From: an uncultured Clostridia bacterium
GTDB taxonomy: Bacteria; Bacillota; Clostridia; Christensenellales; UBA1242
Length of the DNA: 64,000 bases
Assembly (NCBI GenBank): GCA_947625515.1
Contig: CANQOO010000001.1
Coordinates: 62,001-126,000, forward strand
Reading direction: 5' to 3'
Part shown: positions 49,101-55,808 of the stretch, piece by piece
Layout: each line of letters starts with the position of its first letter
Numbering within the stretch: position 1 is the first letter of the stretch
Position numbers and translations under genes: made by a program
The notes under the pieces: model-generated
Told to the model about the DNA's origin: nothing
Database searches by the model: none
Seen by the model: the letters and a program-made list of their open reading frames with translations, nothing else

Positions 49101-51205
49101 AGCATCAGGCCGAGGGCTTGGATGACCAAGATGTCAATTTCAGCGTGAAAACGCTTGAAAATGACGAAAACACCGACATCACTCCGCTTGATATCAAAAA
49201 CTTTAAGTTTATCTTCGACCGCAACACGCAGCAGCTTGAAAATCCTGAGGCGGTGAATGGGAAAATTCCGTTTGAGGGCTTTGCTGTAAGTTATGGCAGA
49301 AACACCAATTCCGTTTGGTTCTATGACGACACATTTGAAGGCATGAAGACTGGCTTCAATGGCACAAACTTCAACCTTTATAGGCCGGAACTTGTTGCTC
49401 CAAACGTTAAGGCAAATTCTCAAAGAAATTTGGAAAATGTTGAGACGATCGTTGACCCGCAGACGGGGGCAGAATATTCAAAATACACATATGTATATGA
49501 TGTTGGCACGCCAACGCTGGGGTCGGAATATAATCCAATCCTTCTGACGGATGCACAAGATTTTGAAACTTACATTTTGCGAGAATGCGACAGCATGTCC
49601 AACAACTATGCAAACTATCGCCTTGTTTCGGACATTGACTTCCGAGAATATGACGACAACAGTGCTCTTTATCGTGTCAATTTCTTGGGCAGTCTTGAAG
49701 GCAATTTCATGTCGCTTAGCGGCATCAACTTGCAAGCCGCTGATGAGGGGCAATTTGCTGGGCTCTTCGCCTCAATTGCAGCAGAAGATGACAATGTTGG
49801 CACAGTCATGAACTTGACATACTCTCCAAACACAGTTTCATTCGCAAATGCTGAGGTGGTTGGCGGACTGGTCGGCAAATTGGACGGCGGAAAGCTTATC
49901 AATATTCAGATGCCGCAAAGCAACGGCAGCGTGATTATTGGCAAAAACATCGTGGGCGGCATGGTCGGAATGGCGGTTGGCGACTTTGAAATTAAATGTG
50001 TCAGCAGCGATTATGGTGCCACGGCGACCAGCCAATCAATCAGTTCCAACAACTTTGACGTCGAAGCGACAAACTTCCAAAACTGCTCTTTTGCAGGCTC
50101 TGTTGCCGGCGTTTTAAGCGGCACAGGTGTGGTGCAAAATGTCAAATCGGACAACACACTTGCAGTGATGGGGGCAAAAATCGGTTTGTTGTTTGGACTC
50201 ATTGATTCTCGCGTCCGGGCAAGTGACATCCGTCTCAATATGCATGCCTCGGACATGCTCAACGGCTATCAATATGCCGGGCTGGTTGCGGGAGAATCCA
50301 AAGGCACAATATCAAACGTTCAAATTCTTGGCAGCGACGCGTTTGGCGGGTTCAGGACAAATCCATATGTTCCGGTTGCCGTGGGCGGTTTTGCAGGCCT
50401 TGTCAGCGGCGGGCGATTGGACGGAATTTCCATGACTCAGGACCTCTCTCTCAGCACAATAAGCTCCGACAAGGGCATTGAATTTATGGGTGGCATTGCG
50501 GGAGAGATTTCTGCTGGTGTCACAGTCAGCAACATCGACGTGGAATGCGACATCTTGGGCTTCAACTATGTTGGTGGCGTGGCAGGAAAAATATCTGCCG
50601 ACAATCAAGTTGTCAAATTTGAAAACATCAATGTTGATGCCAATCTGTCTGTGGTCGGCAGAATGGTGGAAGATGTTGGCATTGCTGGCCTTGCAGCATA
50701 TGTCCTTTCAGGCTCCATTATTTCACTGGACGCCACCGAAGTTGATGGCGAACAGCAATATAATCACTTCAACATCGGTGCACACGTCAACATATACATA
50801 TACTCCGAACAATTTGAGGTCAACACATTGTCCATAGATGTTGGGGCAATCCTTGGCAGATGCGGCTCTCGTGCACACACCATTGCCCACACAATTTCTT
50901 CCCTGCACAAAGCGGACGACGTCAGCGGAGATGACATTGTCGTCGATGACCTGTCCATGGTCGGCCAGCCAGAACTTTCCTCGCACGTTGAGGTGGTTGC
51001 GGACGAAGAAGGCTTGCCAATTCTTTCAAACACCTCTCAGCATCAGGAAATGGGATTGCCATGGTCATCCTTCAATGTGTCACATTACGCCGTTGCAGGT
51101 TGCAAGTCTTATTGCAACTTGACTGCTGTTCAAAGTGCCACGATATATTTGGAAAACATCTCAATTTTTGGCGATATAGTGTTGGAAGATGCTCTTGAAA
51201 TGTAA
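40172..51205 (+). CDS. Giant lipoprotein with BIG2-like and GLUG-like repeats
   Basis: A single ORF of 3677 residues from ATG 40172 (AAGAAGGTG upstream). The N-terminus MTKRLKNIMIGLFATLAFVLTGTFFAGC has a lipobox with Cys28, so it is probably a lipid-anchored surface protein. A BIG2-like Ig domain follows (ISLVPDQTTVNLAVGEQKDVLVKI). Another Ig-like stretch is near residue 1850 (VSITATSGMIDIDMNGNITL). At least three clusters of GLUG-type beta-helix motifs lie at about residues 1250-1600 (NYGGLFAQ, GGLVGLNYGTI), 2700-2950 (GLVAENEGIITNSRT, GFAAANRGQISSSFF) and 3170-3510 (GGLVGKLDGGKL). No LPXTG, transmembrane C-terminus or enzymatic motif was seen. Adhesin-like function is inferred. It lies 204 bases after the VirB4-like gene. 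Confidence 0.85.
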   Translation: MTKRLKNIMIGLFATLAFVLTGTFFAGCGIDYSKISLVPDQTTVNLAVGEQKDVLVKIDGFQSGFSNRVTITKENPAIFKTSVENVAEDEIKITITALQGGSSSMTVSTWEGGKTCSLQVNVQQASSFITPNQDLLYVSGSTPFVPNASMFNFSENTTIRQLSFFYIKHVNPLGGAEDDDFDGDLNEYTFQGFQNGRAVFEQGESREEFSAVQFDKISLQEDALGEVHLQASFTNPETGETQQTTLDAGSKFLLLTTYQPSDEASDIFNVRDVFVLRDLDVSITGGYLQQTLGSYVVRQVGGEDGFAPIFENVEGVATARPITIIPNRRDFVQYVLRIETPAFAPQTPISLQMNKTNDNVVIDFLDCEVADEIDPLKDPAKHVYYIQIAQNTLREASTKLSLRVFYDIAKNVGDQSVNFEYEFDIDTQIAPAGILINGREMPEEFVLYTNNFNDFGWKEFYVDVISDFQSEPTFDGVTFEYPFASLDVEVFNSRTSTWSPVRQGQVYSDLEMPFRVKGRDGALQTDDAQIGIKVVNSGILQQLGEDTLSTTIDCVVRMGSDHISVRDEYPVDAYFYVDYEIASQQFSAQLFADRPFEFFTCNFVSGVDAVDIALNSQPCLAKLENGKTLYYLNLTLLPKAIGSGKYDFFLDNGATISVTFDCRKFLKQSTTSISLTPNDNSAVTFSQKYSSDDSSFLDTLYIEILNPSDRNSIIFGNSATFEIVANVDSSNIAVDAASDFLTISHLANRYTLTTRERNGETTIKFTLTGQRLIENDFRLDDQELTIIDLFVNVSTYSLVDEFYLANNGSYAYSRNVYFGTSTIANEEKEVDYDAVANHPESRNFFQRVLDPSRLPEIFDDENLEGIDPIRENGALTGEYSLYGFTINEAAFDSIFPQQLVHDSFSASGNKFVTFSLLDGDGDVLASTIINGVLTRYVNGVEEKSKNIRFTIRGGHMIWLDEMYEYTTDATGVRLRYVLTFPNLTYTVAGYGEFDFASMTYSNNFTNAERPITFSAQISQRGKSLRFDSDVNITRYLPVETISLPTRLTQIDFSSQKLTETIAVYTYPISSTNNNIQIQFVPTGSKAYPSMVEWTVDRTNAANGVFVITISCENFYNNNALHDGIPIEEIETALTGELYIFPADWGSSYTSLIDGHTPISLSLQYRNGSRANPYILEDADDVANINLNETTLRSHYELRTSISLASSNLLPIGILDGKIVGFSGSIIGTTSQAGFTDVIISQNSFLQCVGEGEDAKNYGGLFAQISSLGVLENFSISGKVELDLDAQDSYIGLLAAQNFGSIKNVGATVDASTIHTTAKNLYLGGLVGLNYGTITQDLRAYDGTGYHYHKYSTTVVGSTPEEFVDGVGYVTTFGATAIMEDSEIGRCAVAGGVQIRVDEQNFAIDENGIRIKFDEEGNILQKSRDMSGQTPKNMAFFNADMLVEAAQSDAEIRIYAGGVCGANSGRIERFSPTNPDFNTYGYAAYSAYARIQVAGQASHVALGGIAGLASYYATERDFSMPAPKKADVQDEGNVLDNLLVGGKLSTISMPDFADGKFDYVGGLVGYATTMGVSTLTLSSNTVRTFVHGLKYVGGLVGFEQVFGGDDEKVRHVTYGSKEQKNLFQAVDDAEGSLAAASILRVIAFEENDLRKFNAAFGDASFAGSNLVLSMVGNSYDNGRIYNEIEAEVPDTFLAIEDLFEAETYVTRSVIDLLPEDGNENATLGYGSQETYYGDFVVVGRNTYHNAETSSDELTGTYDVKLSKKFTQKIINLELERSKFSMTPQSEAENLPDVLFMYYFHVESDVAQTLGSFAQNEIERLNFVTPYMSEFYPLNFVLSNPEVSITATSGMIDIDMNGNITLKGTGIGTLTISSLLNARESRVVYVYVVNYFNPSISSSIFFAPSSQFEDQRIENSEVTIYGDSYVQLFMQPNYALSQQQTADGETFAVTDDGVLMFRNVAYLLSSSSQLSASAETDAEERFSSADVIGQRVVFKRMNSSSVQDVYDLVPILRTTIKIDGEEYVFYKKLDKAGTKIYLNYSESATAILLLGGDKLSMATNQELDETILIETTNPPGQEMLFYEIRRLDGGYVQAKHPQTITDETFKDYGDEDDSADAKYLNYLNDYSDSHLAGGAKNDLFAITFKRLQQLGSDGAMHITNNFAFNLQVNKNSSHYANRFDTPITGQYLFTFFATNGNISDSFVLTLDEAQLSYVSVNNFSDLQNVNAPNEVVEPGTKGLLEISLNPLDAIFDRFTISNDAINDGEGAGKAQFTFAYRTSTGFGELQGFGNFENGNVLTFTYQEMKARLEEIALRDATIRPYVGKIYVTYFMASYNVQDNVPVAFNVSVTPFEGSGVTQFATISLKTKIGSFARFAVDGKTLQNGGYYVARGLSYDLSLQTSGFEESQVSVRMKNQGDFVPLTEIAAGRTFEYFTLSKVDGQYVLQIASTHIPYNDAENFEIDIEVLASKVINSVVVESLSTLKIFVMEYVFNYHYQSGENQDIVGQMRNGVVNIAVGNPFTPELAIWNLLEYDHSNADVLLEVENFVAEMSAHVTWSVVLDGQETILTAGSQTIRTPYYLINGLTITPIRLYSSAEDIYHFAVNGFYNISSGRYHFSNSPEGANVLHSEFAFDVHDQSAKESPIPIRTYQELLDMQPDSWYILLHDIDIPNAADCLEGGLENFAPITTQIAGLDGNGFAFNFSGIYDFATETAAGLFGTVAEGALLQNIIIRLQSDVTFHMNQSSFDVALLAAVNEGIITNAQTEATFGASFSVNSAVLASDASVAGLVAENEGIITNSRTTVDISAPYDLAGFAAANRGQISSSFFRGASLRNTSSRTQERAAGFVLDNSGEIYTSYVSGDMENDFEDGVRMNNQSSMYYHGGSSVPANTITSGNNVSGFVYHNTGTIEDSYSNIYLYQNGRGAGFVYENSSRIARCFSTSVLASRNVESFGFAEQNTIVDANQQRQGGTIEDCYFLQHQAEGLDDQDVNFSVKTLENDENTDITPLDIKNFKFIFDRNTQQLENPEAVNGKIPFEGFAVSYGRNTNSVWFYDDTFEGMKTGFNGTNFNLYRPELVAPNVKANSQRNLENVETIVDPQTGAEYSKYTYVYDVGTPTLGSEYNPILLTDAQDFETYILRECDSMSNNYANYRLVSDIDFREYDDNSALYRVNFLGSLEGNFMSLSGINLQAADEGQFAGLFASIAAEDDNVGTVMNLTYSPNTVSFANAEVVGGLVGKLDGGKLINIQMPQSNGSVIIGKNIVGGMVGMAVGDFEIKCVSSDYGATATSQSISSNNFDVEATNFQNCSFAGSVAGVLSGTGVVQNVKSDNTLAVMGAKIGLLFGLIDSRVRASDIRLNMHASDMLNGYQYAGLVAGESKGTISNVQILGSDAFGGFRTNPYVPVAVGGFAGLVSGGRLDGISMTQDLSLSTISSDKGIEFMGGIAGEISAGVTVSNIDVECDILGFNYVGGVAGKISADNQVVKFENINVDANLSVVGRMVEDVGIAGLAAYVLSGSIISLDATEVDGEQQYNHFNIGAHVNIYIYSEQFEVNTLSIDVGAILGRCGSRAHTIAHTISSLHKADDVSGDDIVVDDLSMVGQPELSSHVEVVADEEGLPILSNTSQHQEMGLPWSSFNVSHYAVAGCKSYCNLTAVQSATIYLENISIFGDIVLEDALEM

Positions 51206-51344
51206 TTTTTCTGCAGAATTTGACGCATTTCTCACAAAATTTGAAAAAATATTGAAAATTATTTGATTTTCTTGGCAATGATATGTTATAACTATTTCAA
51301 ATAGAGCGGAAATTTAAACTTTTTAAAAATTTTCCAAAAAAGTG
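51206..51344. other. Start of the giant-gene/rpoB intergenic region
   Basis: AT-rich. No clear terminator follows the giant gene. A weaker extended -10 (TGT-TATAAC, about 51285-51292) may be a second rpoB promoter. Confidence 0.35.
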
Positions 51345-51373
51345 TTGACTTTTTGCAAAAGACCTGGTATAAT
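51345..51373 (+). promoter_or_regulatory. rpoB promoter
   Basis: TTGACT (51345-51350), 17 bp, TATAAT (51368-51373). It gives an mRNA leader of about 190 bases. Confidence 0.8.
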
Positions 51374-51423
51374 TTTTCAGATTATTATTGCCATGTTGAA
51401 GTTTTTAAGCATTTTTTGAATTT

Positions 51424-51470
51424 AAAAGAGGAAATTTGGGACTTTTTTGTCGCCCATTTTCCTCTTTTTT
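51424..51470 (+). promoter_or_regulatory. Intrinsic-terminator hairpin in the rpoB leader (candidate attenuator)
   Basis: The outer stem AAAAGAGGAAA/TTTTCCTCTTTT encloses an inner stem (TGGGAC/GTCGCCCA) and is followed by a T run. It lies about 45 bases after the predicted transcription start and 100 bases before rpoB, so it may attenuate the operon. It could alternatively terminate read-through from the giant gene. Confidence 0.65.
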
Positions 51471-51571
51471 GCTCTTGTGGGGTTTTGCAACAAAAATGCC
51501 TCGCAAAGCCTTCGTGGCGATGAAATTCACACAATATGGCATTTCAATATCATAGTTAGAGGAGCGGCTTT

Positions 51572-54500
51572 ATGGCAAAGGAGATTATGAAAAAACAAAA
51601 ATTTGGGAAGGCGGAAAGATATACTTTCGCTCAGCTGAAAGACTATATCGACATCCCACCATTGCTTGAAATTCAACGCAATTCTTTTGACGACTTCATT
51701 CACCACGGCATTAAAGAAGTTCTGGATGAATTTTCTCCAGTTGTGGACTATTCTGGCAAGGCGAAACTTTACTTTTTGGAGCCAGTGCTGGATGTTGCCC
51801 CAAAATATTCTCAAAAGGAGTGCAAAAAAAGAAGCACCACCTATGCTTTGCCGCTGAACGTCAAAACTCGCTTTGTTGTGGAAGAAACAGGGCAGGCGGT
51901 TGAGGACACAGTCTATTTTGGCGACATCCCATATATGACGGATGAATGCTCTTTCATCTTCAATGGCGTTGAAAGAGTTGTCGTCAACCAAATCATCAAA
52001 TCTCCAAACTTCTATCTCTTGCAGGACAAGCCGCACGATTCCAGCACGCTGCACGGACAAATCATTCCAAAACGCGGAATGTATATTGAATTTGAGCAGG
52101 GTGCAAACGAAGTGCTTAAAGTTGTGCTTGACCGTCGCCACAAAGTGACGCTTGGGCTTTTCCTTAAATGCTTCGGCTACACCGCTGAAGAAATTTCCAA
52201 ACTCTTTGGCGACCACAGACTTGTCAAGAATGTGCTTGAAAAAGAAACAATCAACACTCAGGAAGAGGCTCTTTTGGAATTTGCCAGAAAAACTCGTCCT
52301 GCCGATGTGCCAAGTGCGGAGACAACACGCTCATATCTCAACTTGTGGTTCTTCAGCGACCAGTGGTATAATCTTTCAAGAGTTGGAAGATATAATCTCA
52401 ACAAAAAATTCAGCATTGCTCGCAGAATTGTTGGCCAAATTGCTGCTGAGGATGTTGTTTCTCCTGACGGAGAATTGCTTGCAAAGGCTGGCACTTCAAT
52501 CGACCCAGAACTTGCTGCAAAAATCAAGGCAAGCGGCGTAAACGAAGTTTGGGTGCAACTTGAAGGACACAAACACCTCATCCGCGGCAACAACCGTGTT
52601 AGGCTTTCCGACTTCTTCCCATGCGACGAGAAATCTCTTGGCGTGGAAGAGGAAGTTTACTATCCTGTTCTTGCACAACTTCTTAAAGAAAACAAGACCA
52701 AAGAAAAACGCATGAACGCCATTAAAGAGCATGCCAAAGATTTGGTCATCACAACGCTTACAATGGACGACATCTTGGCGGGCGTAAGCATGTATTTGGA
52801 CGTTTTGGAAGGCATTTGCAAAACCGACAAGATTGAACACCTTTCCAACAAAAGAATTGCCACCGTCGGAGAACTTTTCTATGACCACTTCCGCAGCGGC
52901 GTGACAAAACTTGTTGCAAATGTGCGTGAAACATTGCAAGGCAAAGAACTTTCTGAGGTCACTCCAAAACAAATTATCAATCCAAAAGCAATAAACCGTG
53001 CACTGCGTGACTTTGTGGCATCCTCTCAGCTTTCTCAACTTATGGACCAGGTCAACCCACTTTCGGGCATCACACAAAAACGTCGTGTCTCCGCCGTCGG
53101 CCCTGGCGGTATCCGAAAAGAGCGTGCAGACGCCGAGGTGCGTGATATTCACTACACCAACTACGGCCGAATCTGCCCAATCGAAACCCCAGAAGGTCAA
53201 GCAATCGGCCTTGTGAACACGCTGACAAGTTACGCTCGCGTCAACGAATATGGCTTCTTGGAAACTCCATACAGAAGAGTGGACAAGGCGACCGGCAAGG
53301 TGAGCGACAAGTGCGAATATTTCATGGCGGACATTGAGGACACCGCATACATCGCTCAGGCAACTGAGCCGCTTGACGAGGACGGACATTTCATCAACAA
53401 GCGTGTTATGTGCCGTCATAAGGACTACGCTCTTGAAGTGCCAGCAAATCAAGTGGATTTTGTGGACGCTTCTCCAAGACAATTCATCTCGGTTGCAACT
53501 TCGCTTATTCCGTTTGTCAACTCCAACGAAGCGAACCGTGCGTTGATGGGTGCAAACATGCAGCGTCAGGCAGTGCCACTTCTTCGTCCAGAAGCCCCGA
53601 TTGTGGGCACCGGCATGGAAGCCAAAGTGGCTCATGACTGCGGATACACAACCCTGGCAAAAGAGGATGGCGTGGTGGAATATGTCAGTGCCGACGAAGT
53701 TAGGGTGAAAAATGTAAATGGCAATGTGGACATCTATACACTTACCAAATTTGATAAAACAAACGACGAAACCTGCTTCAACCAAAAACCTTGCGTTGTC
53801 AAGGGCGAAAAGGTGAAGAAAGGAGAAGTCATCATTGACGGCTACTCCACCGAAAATGGAGAACTTGCCCTTGGCAAAAACATGCTTGTGGGCTATATGA
53901 ACTGGGAAGGCTATAACTACGAGGACGCGATTTTGATTAACGAGCGTCTTGTGAAGGAAGATGTGTTCACTTCCATCTGCCTGAAAGTGGAAGAACTTAA
54001 ATGCCGCACCACCAAACTTGGCGACGAGGTTATCACTCGCGACATTCCAAACCTTGGTGAGGATGCACTGAAAAACCTTGACGAAAACGGCATCATCCGC
54101 GTGGGGGCAGAAGTGCGTGCGGGCGACATTTTGGTCGGAAAAGTCACTCCAAAGGGCGAAACAGAACTCTCGCCAGAAGAAAGACTTCTGCGTGCCATAT
54201 TTGGAGAAAAGGCAAGAGAAGTGCGTGACACATCGTTGCGTGTTCAGCACGGCAAAGGCGGCGTTGTTGTGGATGTTCAAGTGTTCAGCCGAGAAAATAA
54301 GGACGAACTTGAACCGGGCGTAAATCAACTTGTAAAAGTGTTCATTGCTCAAAAACGCAAACTCTCCGTCGGCGACAAAATGGCGGGACGCTACGGCAAT
54401 AAGGGATGTATTTCCATCGTGCTTCCAGAAGCAGACATGCCATTTATGGCAAACGGCCGCAGCCTCGACATTGTGCTTAACCCACTGGGCGTGCCTTCGC

Positions 54501-55285
54501 GTATGAATTTGGGACAAGTCCTTGAAGTGCATTTGGGGCTTGTTGCCGGAAGTCTGGGCTGGAAGGTTGCAACTCCAAACTTTGATGGAGCCAATGCAGA
54601 AAAAATCCAGCAACTTTTGAGGGAAAACAACTTCCCAGAGGACGGCAAAGTGCAACTTTATGATGGTCGCACGGGCGAGCCGTTTGAAAACAAGACCACA
54701 ATCGGAATTGAATATATGCTTAAACTTAACCACATGGTTGACAGCAAAATTCACGCACGTTCCATTGGTCCATACTCACTTATCACTCAGCAGCCACTTG
54801 GCGGAAAAGCCTTGTTCGGCGGCCAGCGTTTCGGAGAAATGGAAGTGTGGGCATTGGAAGCATATGGTGCCAGCCACGTTCTGCAAGAAATGCTTACTGT
54901 CAAGTCCGACGACGTTGTGGGCAGAGTCAAAACTTTCGAAAGCATCGTGAAAGGCTTGCCAATCGCAGAGCCGGGCATTCCAGAATCCTTCAAGGTTTTG
55001 GTGAAAGAATTGCAGGCTCTTGCACTTGATGTGAAGATTCTCACCGAAAACGACGAAGAAATTGAACTGCCAGAACTTTCACAAGACGAGCAGGACAAAA
55101 TCAGCCTTGACAGCGATGTTGAGAAGGATTTGGAAAAAGTCACTCTTGACATCGACGACATGCTTACTGACGAAAGTGATGACGAAAAGACAGAAATTCA
55201 AAAGGAAATTGAAGAAGAAACCGCCGCTCCGGCAGGTGCAGAGGATATGGACCTGTTTGATGATTTTGGGGATTTTGACGAGTGA
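51572..55285 (+). CDS. rpoB: RNA polymerase beta subunit
   Basis: A 1237-residue core subunit of RNA polymerase. Landmarks: YTFAQLKDYIDIPPLLEIQRNSF at the start, the rifampicin region SSQLSQLMDQVNPLSGITQKRRVSAVGPGG, TNYGRICPIETPEGQAIGLVNTL, NMLVGYMNWEGYNYEDAILINERLV, GDKMAGRYGNKGCIS and the C-terminal QQPLGGKALFGGQRFGEMEVWALEAYGA. Gln502 stands where E. coli has His526, the classic rifampicin-resistance position. N518 and E523 equivalents are Val and Gly. An acidic C-terminal tail (EEETAAPAGAEDMDLFDDFGDFDE) follows. GAGGAG precedes ATG 51572. The gene is not linked to rplJ-rplL in this window. Confidence 0.98.
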   Translation: MAKEIMKKQKFGKAERYTFAQLKDYIDIPPLLEIQRNSFDDFIHHGIKEVLDEFSPVVDYSGKAKLYFLEPVLDVAPKYSQKECKKRSTTYALPLNVKTRFVVEETGQAVEDTVYFGDIPYMTDECSFIFNGVERVVVNQIIKSPNFYLLQDKPHDSSTLHGQIIPKRGMYIEFEQGANEVLKVVLDRRHKVTLGLFLKCFGYTAEEISKLFGDHRLVKNVLEKETINTQEEALLEFARKTRPADVPSAETTRSYLNLWFFSDQWYNLSRVGRYNLNKKFSIARRIVGQIAAEDVVSPDGELLAKAGTSIDPELAAKIKASGVNEVWVQLEGHKHLIRGNNRVRLSDFFPCDEKSLGVEEEVYYPVLAQLLKENKTKEKRMNAIKEHAKDLVITTLTMDDILAGVSMYLDVLEGICKTDKIEHLSNKRIATVGELFYDHFRSGVTKLVANVRETLQGKELSEVTPKQIINPKAINRALRDFVASSQLSQLMDQVNPLSGITQKRRVSAVGPGGIRKERADAEVRDIHYTNYGRICPIETPEGQAIGLVNTLTSYARVNEYGFLETPYRRVDKATGKVSDKCEYFMADIEDTAYIAQATEPLDEDGHFINKRVMCRHKDYALEVPANQVDFVDASPRQFISVATSLIPFVNSNEANRALMGANMQRQAVPLLRPEAPIVGTGMEAKVAHDCGYTTLAKEDGVVEYVSADEVRVKNVNGNVDIYTLTKFDKTNDETCFNQKPCVVKGEKVKKGEVIIDGYSTENGELALGKNMLVGYMNWEGYNYEDAILINERLVKEDVFTSICLKVEELKCRTTKLGDEVITRDIPNLGEDALKNLDENGIIRVGAEVRAGDILVGKVTPKGETELSPEERLLRAIFGEKAREVRDTSLRVQHGKGGVVVDVQVFSRENKDELEPGVNQLVKVFIAQKRKLSVGDKMAGRYGNKGCISIVLPEADMPFMANGRSLDIVLNPLGVPSRMNLGQVLEVHLGLVAGSLGWKVATPNFDGANAEKIQQLLRENNFPEDGKVQLYDGRTGEPFENKTTIGIEYMLKLNHMVDSKIHARSIGPYSLITQQPLGGKALFGGQRFGEMEVWALEAYGASHVLQEMLTVKSDDVVGRVKTFESIVKGLPIAEPGIPESFKVLVKELQALALDVKILTENDEEIELPELSQDEQDKISLDSDVEKDLEKVTLDIDDMLTDESDDEKTEIQKEIEEETAAPAGAEDMDLFDDFGDFDE

Positions 55286-55808
55286 CGATGCGTGGGGACA
55301 ACTAGAATTTCTTAACGGCGACACGGCTTTTGAAAAAAGCCTAACGCCTAAAATTCGTTTTCCCCGCGAGCCCCTTTTAGCCTCTTGCAAAATTCCGCTG
55401 GACATTTTGCTGCGAGAGGAGTGCCACCAAAATTTTGCCAAATGTGGAACATTTCTCTCCCAACGGGCAACCATGACGGGGAGCGAGCGGGCACAGCCCT
55501 TTCACTACAAAATTTTGGATGGAATTTAAAAAAGCACCAACTTTTACAATAAACATATCAGAAAGGGGCAAGATGGAGGAAAACATTTCTGAATAATTGC
55601 ACTAGCGTTGGCGAATTGACTCTCTTGCGAAGAGGGAGTTAAAAGAAAAGTAGTTTTAATTTGAATATTGGTTTAAAAAATAAAGAAAAGTAGCTTAACT
55701 GATATTGGAAACAAGAGAATCACAAAGTTTTAATTGATAAATGGTTAAATAAACAAGCAATGCAAATTTGAGTAAATATAAGAAAAATAAAGAAAACGGG
55801 GAAAAGGT
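55286..55808. other. Unexplained rpoB-rpoC spacer, partly GC-richer
   Basis: 523 bases separate rpoB and rpoC, far more than usual. The first 240 bases are visibly less AT-rich than other spacers here. They contain inverted segments such as CTCTCCC...CGGGGAG (around 55460-55485), and a further imperfect hairpin occurs near 55618-55642. ORFs in several frames exist, but none has a supported start. It may be a structured RNA, a small repeat element or gene debris. Confidence 0.4.

Noticed and set aside
52496-54754. 752-residue ORF antisense to rpoB
   Set aside because: Long antisense ORFs recur opposite highly biased genes here (also 57132-58529 opposite rpoC and 37298-38578 opposite the VirB4-like gene). 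The translation is His/Phe/Cys-rich and there is no start signal.
55062-55529. Plus-strand ORF running past rpoB into the rpoB-rpoC spacer
   Set aside because: It overlaps rpoB in another frame, has no start signal, and the spacer part matches no protein family I know.
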